Below, one piece after another: positions 8,186-15,677 of a stretch of 64,000 bases of DNA (position 1 is its first letter; each line of letters begins with the position of its first letter). The stretch covers positions 1,735,001 through 1,799,000 of the forward strand of contig CP011489.1 in NCBI GenBank assembly GCA_001023575.1, read 5' to 3'. Made by a program: the position numbers and the translations under genes. This DNA comes from Actinobacteria bacterium IMCC26256. GTDB lineage: Bacteria; Actinomycetota; Acidimicrobiia; IMCC26256. A model generated the notes under the pieces. The model searched no databases and was not told where the DNA came from. It saw only the letters and a list, made by a program, of their open reading frames with translations.

Positions 8186-10245
8186 TGCGACAGCCACTTA
8201 TCGAGGAACGCGACACTGCGATCGAAATCATCTCGAATGGTCTCGGGCCTCGACCAACCGTGCCCCTCGCCCGCGTATTCGTGCGACTCAATATCTGCAC
8301 CACCTGCGCGCGCTGCCTCAACGAAGTCTCGCATCTGTGCCACTGGCACCACTTCATCAGCATCTCCGTGGAGCATCAGGGTTGGGACGCTCAAGCGATG
8401 CGCATGTGTGATCGGCGAGCGCGCAACATATAGATCGCGCGCCTCTGGCAACTCCCCCACGAGCCTCTGCGCATAGTGCTTCTCGAATCTGTAATCAGTC
8501 TCCGCAAGCGAGAAGAGATCAGTAACTCCGTAGACGCTGATGCAGGCCTTCACAAGGTCCGGGCGAAGAAGTGCAACGAGTAGAGCGAGCATCCCTCCAG
8601 CGCTTCCACCGGTGATGGCGATGCGAGGGGGGTTGAGATTCATGGCGTCAACATCGGCAGCGCTAGATACTGCTACTCGAGATACCGCCTCTATCCCTGC
8701 GATTACATCATCTAGATCCAACGCACCCCAACCGCCATCTAGAGCGCGCAGGTGAGCACGCCCGCTCCCGTAGGAACCGCGCGGATTTGGGCGCAGCACC
8801 CCCCAACCATGGGATAGAAGTGCTGCCACATTTGGGCTCCATCGTGCAGTCGCTGCACCTGTTGGCCCACCATGTAGATCGAATATCAACGGAGGATTCT
8901 CAACCCCAGGCGGGAGGTAGAGCAGGCCTGTTATCTCAAGGTCGCCGCTCATCCAACTGACTACCTTGGGCTCCACAAAGCAACCCTGAGCGAAGGTCGA
9001 CTTATCGAATCCGTTTGGGTCTCCATCTGCGATCTCGATGCGCTCGCCAAATTCAATGCCACCACTGCTCGCCTCAGAAGTATTTGGATAGAGCGCGGCT
9101 GGATACAACACGACCCGCGGCGGGGTACGCGCACCCGATCGAATCGCAGCGATGCCTTGCGGCCCCCACGAGACTCCGTGGTGCCAAGCCTTTGCGATCT
9201 CTACTACTTCTGGCTCTACTACTTCTGGCTCTCTAGATATATCGGAGCCAACCTCTGCGCTAACAAGGCGGCCAAACCCACCCTCGTTACGGCACCATGC
9301 AATGTGCTTGCTATCAGGGCTCCATGCGTAACTGCGTTGCCCTGCTCCCCATGGGGCCTCACCGGCCTCAAAGAGTTCGTGATTTAACAACACTGCGTTA
9401 GAGCCGTCTATATCGCCTACGCATATACGCAGCCAACCATCTCTATCCGTCAGCCATGCGAGGCGCGTTCCGTCTGGAGAGAAACGCGGCTGACCTACCT
9501 GTGTATCCGACCCGCCAGCGACTACGCGCTGATTGCTCACTACTCCATTACGAAAATCGGCCACGACAATTCGCGATGAATCCCAAGGCATCTCGGGGTT
9601 GCTCCACTCATGCCAAGCAAGAAGCGTTCCATCGGGCGACCATGACGGGTCCCATGCGAAGTCGGCACTTGAAATCGCTAGTGGCTCCACCGAGCGCTCG
9701 CGATTGTTTCGCGCATTAAGCGCCGCGCCTATCGAGAGGACCACGATCTCCATAGCGTCACTACGTTCGCGTGTAACGGCTAGCCACTCGCCATCGTTAG
9801 ATACCGATGGCGCTAAATATCGCGACGCGACGCCACCAAGCGCATCATCAATTAGCACTCGCTCGAGACTGTTCTCGGCGCTGTTCTTGAGACCGTTCTC
9901 GGCGCTGTTCTCAAGGCCGCTCTCCAGCTCGAGTAAAACCACGCGAGCATCAGAGGCAACAACTACAACACTGGCATCATCACGCCAAGCCCACGTGCCC
10001 CCATAGGTCGGGGGCGTCCTGCGCACCCGCGTGCCGAGACTCTGCGGGGCGCCGATGAGCTGATCTGCGTCCATATTTAGAAAAAAGAATCGAGTTGAGC
10101 CCTCAACCACCTCGAGCCACCCCAAGCGAGTGCCCTCAGGGCTCCATCGAGGCTCGGAGACGGCGCGAAAATCCAACGCCTGAGCGAGTTTTGGCCCCTC
10201 TTCGTCGCCCGAGGAGGGGCTCATAGCATCAGGATTCACAGCCAT
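8182..10245 (-). CDS. S9 family prolyl oligopeptidase / acylaminoacyl-peptidase-like protein
   Basis: The 687-residue protein has an N-terminal beta-propeller made of WD40/TolB-like blades (repeated PRWSPEGTRLGW-, PSWSPDGTLLAW- and PRFSPDGTRLAW-type segments), then a C-terminal alpha/beta-hydrolase domain from about residue 430. Catalytic triad candidates are Ser in TGGSAGGM, Asp in HGDADEVVP and His in GEGHGW. No signal peptide is seen, so it is probably a cytoplasmic peptidase acting on short peptides. Two tandem micro-repeats expand acidic loops in the propeller (see the repeats at 9200 and 9865). It is translationally coupled to the small hydrolase downstream. Confidence 0.88.
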   Translation of the reverse strand: MAVNPDAMSPSSGDEEGPKLAQALDFRAVSEPRWSPEGTRLGWLEVVEGSTRFFFLNMDADQLIGAPQSLGTRVRRTPPTYGGTWAWRDDASVVVVASDARVVLLELESGLENSAENGLKNSAENSLERVLIDDALGGVASRYLAPSVSNDGEWLAVTRERSDAMEIVVLSIGAALNARNNRERSVEPLAISSADFAWDPSWSPDGTLLAWHEWSNPEMPWDSSRIVVADFRNGVVSNQRVVAGGSDTQVGQPRFSPDGTRLAWLTDRDGWLRICVGDIDGSNAVLLNHELFEAGEAPWGAGQRSYAWSPDSKHIAWCRNEGGFGRLVSAEVGSDISREPEVVEPEVVEIAKAWHHGVSWGPQGIAAIRSGARTPPRVVLYPAALYPNTSEASSGGIEFGERIEIADGDPNGFDKSTFAQGCFVEPKVVSWMSGDLEITGLLYLPPGVENPPLIFDLHGGPTGAATARWSPNVAALLSHGWGVLRPNPRGSYGSGRAHLRALDGGWGALDLDDVIAGIEAVSRVAVSSAADVDAMNLNPPRIAITGGSAGGMLALLVALLRPDLVKACISVYGVTDLFSLAETDYRFEKHYAQRLVGELPEARDLYVARSPITHAHRLSVPTLMLHGDADEVVPVAQMRDFVEAARAGGADIESHEYAGEGHGWSRPETIRDDFDRSVAFLDKWLSQ
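9200..9229. repeat. In-frame 15-bp tandem duplication in the S9 peptidase gene
   Basis: Two adjacent copies of TCTACTACTTCTGGC encode a repeated Glu-Pro-Glu-Val-Val motif within the propeller domain. The reading frame is kept, so this looks like a slipped-strand duplication tolerated in a surface loop. Confidence 0.8.
9865..9933. repeat. In-frame 24-bp tandem repeat in the S9 peptidase gene
   Basis: Two nearly identical 24-bp copies (9865-9888 and 9889-9912) are followed by a decayed third copy to about 9933. They encode an Asn-Ser-Ala-Glu-Asn repeat in the propeller. The period is a multiple of three, so the frame is maintained. Confidence 0.8.
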
Positions 10246-10354
10246 GAGGGTACCCGGGTAAGGCCACGAACTGCTCCACTAGGCCACTAAATCAAGGCTC
10301 TTACCGCCCGGGGGTTTGCCCTGAAGACCCAATCCCCGGGAGAATCAACTACTC

Positions 10355-11707
10355 ATGCCTTCCCAAGATGCCTCTCAAAGCACGCCTAACACCGCCGTCG
10401 CGCCAATTACGCGCGACCGATCTAGCGATCGGACCAGCGATAGCTCTAATGCTCGACCGCTTCGCATCGCTTGGCTTATCTATCGCGGTAACCCACACTG
10501 CGGCGGCCAGGGCGTCTACTCCCGTTACGTGGCACGCGAGATCGCAGCCATGGGGCACCACATTGAGGTCATCTCAGGTGAGCCCTACCCCGAGCTTGAT
10601 GATCCTTCACAGTTAGTGAAGATGCCAGGGCTTGATCTCTATCGCGCCAGCAATCCATTTCGCGTGCCGTGGCCGTGGGAGTTCCGCGACCGTGTAGACC
10701 TCGCGGAGTTTGCAATCATGTGCGGCGCCGGATTCCCGGAGCCTTGGGCATTCAGTATGAGAGCACGCAAATATCTTGAGACCCGCCGCGGAGACTTCGA
10801 TCTAATCCACGACAACCAGTGCTTCGGCACAGGGCTCCTCGGGATGATGAACGACGGATGGCCGGTAGTTGCAACCCTGCACCACCCCATCACTGTTGAC
10901 CGCGACCTCGAGCTCGAGCATGCCTCTGGCAGGTGGCGACGCTTCAACCTTCGTCGCTGGTACGCATTCCTTGGCATGCAGATGAAGGTTGCACGCGAGA
11001 TGCCTCGACTTGTCACCGTCTCTGAGTCATCCAAGCGTGACATCATCGCTCAAATGGGCGTGAAGGAAGATCGCCTGCATATCGTTCCGGTTGGGGTAGA
11101 CCAAGACTCCTTCAAGCCGATGCCTGAGGTAAAACGCGTTAAGGGTCGCATCATGACCACAGCTAGTGCGGATGTACCCATGAAGGGCCTCACACCTTTA
11201 CTTGAAGGCTTAGCGAAGCTCCGCACCGAGAACCCAGATGCCCATTTGGTCATCATTGGTCGCACAAAAGAGAAGAGCGCGACCCCTGCACTCATCGAGC
11301 GCCTTGGTCTCTCTGGTGTAGTTGAGTTTGTATCCGGCGTTGCCCAGGAGCGCATTGTTGAGTTGTACGCAGAGGCAGAGGTCGCAGTTGTCCCCTCGCT
11401 CTATGAAGGCTTCTCGCTACCCGCTATTGAGGCTATGGCCTGTGGCGTTCCACTAGTTGCAACTACCGGTGGCGCACTCCCCGAGGTTGTAGGCCCTGAC
11501 GGCATTGCTGCTCTCACAGTTGAGCCGGGGAATGCAGATGCACTCGCTCAGGCGATCGGTCGCATGCTTGGCGATGCCGAACTGCGCGAGCGTCTCGGCG
11601 CTGCCGGGCGCGATCGTGTTCTCAATCGCTTTACATGGCGACGAACTGCCGAGGGAATGCTTGAGCACTGGTACGCGCAGCTCGAGGAGCAGGGCGTGAC
11701 TCTCTAA
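10355..11707 (+). CDS. GT4 family glycosyltransferase
   Basis: This 450-residue GT-B enzyme has the N-terminal acceptor domain opening with IAWLIYRGNPHCGGQGVYSRY after a roughly 30-residue polar tail. The C-terminal nucleotide-sugar domain contains the GT4 motif VVPSLYEGFSLPAIEAMACGVPLV with the conserved Glu-x7-Glu pair. These retaining enzymes use UDP-, GDP- or ADP-sugars. A GGGAG ribosome site lies about 11 nt upstream. Its TAA overlaps the ATG of the following methyltransferase, making it the first gene of a three-gene coupled cassette. Donor and acceptor cannot be told from sequence. Confidence 0.9.
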   Translation: MPSQDASQSTPNTAVAPITRDRSSDRTSDSSNARPLRIAWLIYRGNPHCGGQGVYSRYVAREIAAMGHHIEVISGEPYPELDDPSQLVKMPGLDLYRASNPFRVPWPWEFRDRVDLAEFAIMCGAGFPEPWAFSMRARKYLETRRGDFDLIHDNQCFGTGLLGMMNDGWPVVATLHHPITVDRDLELEHASGRWRRFNLRRWYAFLGMQMKVAREMPRLVTVSESSKRDIIAQMGVKEDRLHIVPVGVDQDSFKPMPEVKRVKGRIMTTASADVPMKGLTPLLEGLAKLRTENPDAHLVIIGRTKEKSATPALIERLGLSGVVEFVSGVAQERIVELYAEAEVAVVPSLYEGFSLPAIEAMACGVPLVATTGGALPEVVGPDGIAALTVEPGNADALAQAIGRMLGDAELRERLGAAGRDRVLNRFTWRRTAEGMLEHWYAQLEEQGVTL

Positions 11708-12432
11708 TGCTTACAGTTGATTTTGACCGCATTGGTCTACGCACCGGCGACCGAATCCTCGACATGGGTTGTGGCGGTGGGCGCCACGCATTTGAGGCAT
11801 GGCGCCGCGGAGCAACAGTTGTTGCACTTGACTACTCCGAGCCAGAGTTAAAAGACGTGCGTGGAATCATCGGTGGCATGATCGCTGCGGGCGAGATACC
11901 CGGCAATCCCATGGAGGCAGCAGGGGGCGTCTGCAACGGCGATGCGCTCAACTTGCCGTTCCCTGATAACTCTTTCGACATCGTTATTGCCTCCGAGGTC
12001 CTTGAGCACCTGTGGGCCGATGACAGGGCAATTGCAGAGTTAACACGTGTCCTTAAGCCGGGTGGCCGCATGGCAGTAACCGTGCCGAATCGCTTCCCTG
12101 AGCGCATCTGCTGGGCTCTAGACGACAAGTACCACGACACTCCAGGTGGGCACGTGCGCATCTACCGACGCGCTGACCTAGAGGCCAAACTCCGTCGCAC
12201 TGGTCTTACCCTTGAAGGGCACGGCTTCGCCCACGCACTGCACTCCCCTTACTGGTGGATTCGTTGTGCCGGCGGAGTGCAGGAATCAGAGCGTTTCTTT
12301 GCACGCAAGTACCACGACATCCTCGTCTATCAGTTGATGAAACAACCCAAGTGGCTGAACAGCATCGACAACGCACTTAACCCTGTGCTCGGCAAGAGCG
12401 TCATTCTCTATTCGCGAAAAGCAGCTGCATGA
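11707..12432 (+). CDS. Class I SAM-dependent methyltransferase
   Basis: The 241-residue protein shows motif I in RILDMGCGGGRHAFEAW, an acidic end of strand 2 (VALDYSE) and post-motif SFDIVIASEVLEHLW, the usual layout of UbiE/COQ5-like small-molecule methyltransferases. A Trp/His-rich C-terminal part (HSPYWWIRC) probably forms the acceptor site. It is coupled at both ends: its ATG overlaps the stop of the glycosyltransferase and its TGA overlaps the ATG of the toroid protein. The likely acceptor is the product of the upstream glycosyltransferase, for example a sugar hydroxyl; this is inference. Confidence 0.9.
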   Translation: MLTVDFDRIGLRTGDRILDMGCGGGRHAFEAWRRGATVVALDYSEPELKDVRGIIGGMIAAGEIPGNPMEAAGGVCNGDALNLPFPDNSFDIVIASEVLEHLWADDRAIAELTRVLKPGGRMAVTVPNRFPERICWALDDKYHDTPGGHVRIYRRADLEAKLRRTGLTLEGHGFAHALHSPYWWIRCAGGVQESERFFARKYHDILVYQLMKQPKWLNSIDNALNPVLGKSVILYSRKAAA

Positions 12433-13523
12433 ATATCCTGCGCGACGTTCCAGGCATCATCACTGCCGAGCAATTGACAGAGACGGTTACTGCGATCGCT
12501 GCGATTCAACTCCCCGACGGAAATATCCCTTGGACTCCAGGCGAGCACACCGACCCGTGGAACCTCGTCGAGGCTGCGATGGCCTTAGACCTCGGGGGCA
12601 TGCACCATGAAGCCGCTAGTGCATACGAATGGCTGCGCTCGAAGCAACTCCTATCCGGAGCATGGCACTCTTACTACGTTGGAGACGAGGTTAAGGATGA
12701 GACCCTCGACACCAACGTCACCAGTTACATTGCAAATGGAGTTTGGCACCACTATCTATGCACCGGTGATACCGCTTTCCTTGAGCGGTTCTGGGTATGC
12801 GTAGAGGGGGCCATTGATTACGCTCTCTCGTTCCAGAGTGAGTCCGGAGAGATTGCTTGGCGCGGAGATATACCCGCGGATGGCGCTTTATTGACAGGCT
12901 CTTCAAGCATCCACGCCAGCCTCCGTAATGCAATCGCAATCGCCGAGCGACTAGGACATGAGCGCCCAGACTGGGAGCTGTCTCTCGGCTCCCTTGCCAT
13001 TGCGATCGCGCACCGCCCTGAGAGTTTCTTAGATAAATCACGATGGGCAATGGATTGGTACTACCCGATCCTCGGTGGTGTACTTCGCGGCGAGGCTGCG
13101 CATGCTCGCGTTGCTGCGCATTGGGATAGTTTTGTTGCCGAGGGCCGCGGCGTGCGCTGTGTCTCAGATCAACCATGGGTGACCGCGGCCGAGACCTGCG
13201 AGTTCGTGATGGCACTCGATGCAATCGGCGCAACAGATAAAGCCCTCGAGTTATTCACATGGGTTCAGTTTCTGCGTGCCGATGGTGGCGGATACTGGAC
13301 CGGGATGAATTTCAACAACTCCCAATGGAGCGGTGAGGGTCAACTCTTCCCTGTTGAGCAACCCACTTGGAACTCTGCATCAATCGTGCTCGCTGCACAT
13401 GCACTTACTGGAACCGGCCCGACCGCTGGCTTGTTCCGAGGCGAGGGCCTCCCATCTGGCCTAACTGCGAGCGAACTAATCGATGCAGGATCTGAGATCG
13501 AGGCCGAGCGCGAGTCTCGCTAA
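12429..13523 (+). CDS. Alpha/alpha-toroid protein (prenyltransferase/terpene cyclase-like fold), unknown function
   Basis: This 364-residue protein has repeating helical hairpins with QLPDGNIPW-, QLLSGAWHSYY-, QSESGEIAWRGD- and LRADGGGYWTG-type turns, spaced as in alpha/alpha toroids such as squalene cyclases, protein prenyltransferases and some glycoside hydrolases. The DXDD motif of terpene cyclases is not visible, so the often-used label prenyltransferase is not a functional proof. It is the last gene of a coupled cassette with a GT4 enzyme and a methyltransferase. It may act on the glycan or lipid they make, for instance as a hydrolase or lyase. Confidence 0.7.
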   Translation: MNILRDVPGIITAEQLTETVTAIAAIQLPDGNIPWTPGEHTDPWNLVEAAMALDLGGMHHEAASAYEWLRSKQLLSGAWHSYYVGDEVKDETLDTNVTSYIANGVWHHYLCTGDTAFLERFWVCVEGAIDYALSFQSESGEIAWRGDIPADGALLTGSSSIHASLRNAIAIAERLGHERPDWELSLGSLAIAIAHRPESFLDKSRWAMDWYYPILGGVLRGEAAHARVAAHWDSFVAEGRGVRCVSDQPWVTAAETCEFVMALDAIGATDKALELFTWVQFLRADGGGYWTGMNFNNSQWSGEGQLFPVEQPTWNSASIVLAAHALTGTGPTAGLFRGEGLPSGLTASELIDAGSEIEAERESR

Positions 13524-13545
13524 GTACCGGAGTTCGAATACCTGC

Positions 13546-15015
13546 TCAACTAATCCACCGAACTCCTGTACCGAGGCGCACAGCGTATGCATCCTCCTCC
13601 GGAACACTCTCAGGGAGTGTTAGCTCAAGCACCCCATCGCGTGAGGTACGCACCAATTCATCGCCCGTACCGAGCAGGCGCGCCTCTGTTACAGACTCTG
13701 CGTCGATACCCTCAACTAAAAAGGTAGAGGCCTCGGGGCGATCAAGAATCAACGCGTAGAGCACGCCTTCGCGCGTGGTAAAGCGCACCTGAGTTCCATC
13801 GCCGGTAACTGTTGAGGCGCGATCCCACGGACGAGTCGCGTAGATAGCCTCACCATTACGGTTCAGCCAATCGCCGAGGCCCCGAAGCGGGATCGCCTGC
13901 TCCTCCGGAATCGCTCCATACTCATTCGGGCCGATTCCAATTAAGAGATTTCCATTCTTGGAGACGATGTCACAGAATGAACGAATGAGTTCGGTAGTGG
14001 TAACAATGTCCTCTGGTCTCTCATTTCGATTCGCTCCGAACGAGTGCCCAACTCCGCGAGTTGATTCCCACTTCTTCTCTCGAATCTCCTCAAGCACTTC
14101 GTACTCAGGCGTTGTGAAGTCAAACCACTGCGCACCAGGGAAGGTAAGTCGTTTCTTATCGGCAGGTAGAAATCTCCAGACTGCCTGAAGTAACCGCCCT
14201 GCAAGGCGAAGGAGACCGTCTCTCATCGGAGAGCGCTGCATGCTCGAGACGATCCACCTGTCGTTGATCACGCCGTCAGGTACCGAGTTGTAATACTGAG
14301 CAAATAGCGCCGGTAAATCGCCGCCCTTTGGCCAGCCGATATCGTTCCAGAGTAACGAAGGCTTGTAGCGCTCAATTAGTTCGCTGACATGGCTTGTTAC
14401 ATAAGGTACATACTCAGGCTCACTTGGAGCGGCGAGCACAGCATCTGCGCCTTGAACCATCACTGCATCGTTAACCGGCCAGTCGTAGCCACCCGAGTAG
14501 TAGAGCCCCATGCGCATCCCGCGGGCCTTTACGGCTTCACTCAAACCTCCAACCAAATCCCGATCGGCGTGATACTCGCCCTTGGTCGGGTGAGGAGTAA
14601 TCGATGGCCAAAGCGCAAAGCCTTCATGGTGCTTTGTCGTCATCACGAGATAGCGCGCCCCGGCCGACTCGGCGACCGCTGCAATAGCGTCGAGGTCACA
14701 GTCTCTCGTACCTGCATTGAATGCTGGGATGAAGTCGTCATACTCAAAATCAACACCGTATGTATCGCGGTGATGTTGCCAAGTAGGGCTCCCTTTAATC
14801 TGCATCGTGTTGCGGTACCACTCTGCATATGGATTATGGCTAAGCATGCGTTTGGGGCCCTGAGTAATCAACATCTCTTGGATATCGGGTACCTGCTCTG
14901 CCCAACCGGGCACCGAGTAGAGCCCCCAGTGAATGAAGACTCCGAGCTTCGCGTCGTCGTACCAACTCGGAAGCTCGTGACTAGATACTGAATCCCAAGT
15001 TGGTTCAAACGTCAC
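13546..15015 (-). CDS. GH29 alpha-L-fucosidase
   Basis: The enzyme is about 489 residues from a GTG at 15015, chosen because a GAGGAG ribosome site sits 6 nt upstream; an in-frame TTG at 15033 would place that site inside the gene. GH29 marks are GVFIHWGLYSVPGWAE near the N-terminus, LVMTTKHHEGF, and the nucleophile loop LLWNDIGWP with Asp near residue 225, matching the Thermotoga-type enzyme. A C-terminal beta domain follows. There is no signal peptide, so it likely cleaves fucosyl oligosaccharides after uptake or during glycan turnover. It follows the methyltransferase gene on the same strand by about 40 bp. Confidence 0.92.
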   Translation of the reverse strand: MTFEPTWDSVSSHELPSWYDDAKLGVFIHWGLYSVPGWAEQVPDIQEMLITQGPKRMLSHNPYAEWYRNTMQIKGSPTWQHHRDTYGVDFEYDDFIPAFNAGTRDCDLDAIAAVAESAGARYLVMTTKHHEGFALWPSITPHPTKGEYHADRDLVGGLSEAVKARGMRMGLYYSGGYDWPVNDAVMVQGADAVLAAPSEPEYVPYVTSHVSELIERYKPSLLWNDIGWPKGGDLPALFAQYYNSVPDGVINDRWIVSSMQRSPMRDGLLRLAGRLLQAVWRFLPADKKRLTFPGAQWFDFTTPEYEVLEEIREKKWESTRGVGHSFGANRNERPEDIVTTTELIRSFCDIVSKNGNLLIGIGPNEYGAIPEEQAIPLRGLGDWLNRNGEAIYATRPWDRASTVTGDGTQVRFTTREGVLYALILDRPEASTFLVEGIDAESVTEARLLGTGDELVRTSRDGVLELTLPESVPEEDAYAVRLGTGVRWIS

Positions 15016-15056
15016 GACTATCTCCTCTTTCAATGCAGCGCAATGGTTTGTGACGC

Positions 15057-15677
15057 TTAACTGGGCTTCCTCAACGTTCGCAGACTCCCTGTTGTACCTA
15101 AGGGAACGTATCCATCTTTTACTGCACGCTGCCAGACCAAGAATGGCGCCTGCCCGCCATCGGCTGGATCTTCGAAGCAGTCATGTATCGCTAACACTCC
15201 TCCTGGAAGAAGGTGCTTGGCCCATATTTCATAGTCAGCCATCGCAACCTCTTCAGCGTGCCCACCATCAATAAAGAGAAAACCAACTGGCGTTTGCCAT
15301 GCGGCACCCACCGTCGGGGAGTCTCCGATAACAGCGATAACGCTCGCCTCTAAACCTGCAGACTCAATCGTTCGACGAAAGTATGGGAGCGTGTCCATGC
15401 GTCCTGTTAGAGGATCAACTACATCGGTATCGTGGTGCTCCCAACCTGCCTGATTCTCCTCAGAGCCTCGGTGGTGATCAATTGTGAAGAGCACAGTCGA
15501 GCAATCGCGCGCAGCAGCACCGAGATACACGCCAGACTTCCCGCAGTAGGAACCGATCTCAAGCAGCGGGCCTACAAGGCCACCGAGCAAACCTGCCTCG
15601 TGGAGCGCAAGCCCTTCGTCGTCGGGCATGAACCCCTTCACGCGTTTTGCAACTGCTAGTTCAGAGTCAGTGAGCAT
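15057..15677 (-). CDS. Class I SAM-dependent methyltransferase (Methyltransf_24-like)
   Basis: The 206-residue protein has motif I in LLEIGSYCGKSGVYL, an acidic strand-2 end (LFTIDHHRGSEEN) and the strand-4 segment PVGFLFIDGGHAEEVAMADYEIW followed by GGVLAIHDCF. The IDGGHxYE-like and HD residues are typical of metal-assisted O-methyltransferases such as the cephalosporin-hydroxylase/macrocin group. Its ATG overlaps the TGA of the upstream mutase (ATGA), an unexpected coupling with a B12 enzyme. The acceptor is unknown. Confidence 0.82.
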   Translation of the reverse strand: MLTDSELAVAKRVKGFMPDDEGLALHEAGLLGGLVGPLLEIGSYCGKSGVYLGAAARDCSTVLFTIDHHRGSEENQAGWEHHDTDVVDPLTGRMDTLPYFRRTIESAGLEASVIAVIGDSPTVGAAWQTPVGFLFIDGGHAEEVAMADYEIWAKHLLPGGVLAIHDCFEDPADGGQAPFLVWQRAVKDGYVPLGTTGSLRTLRKPS

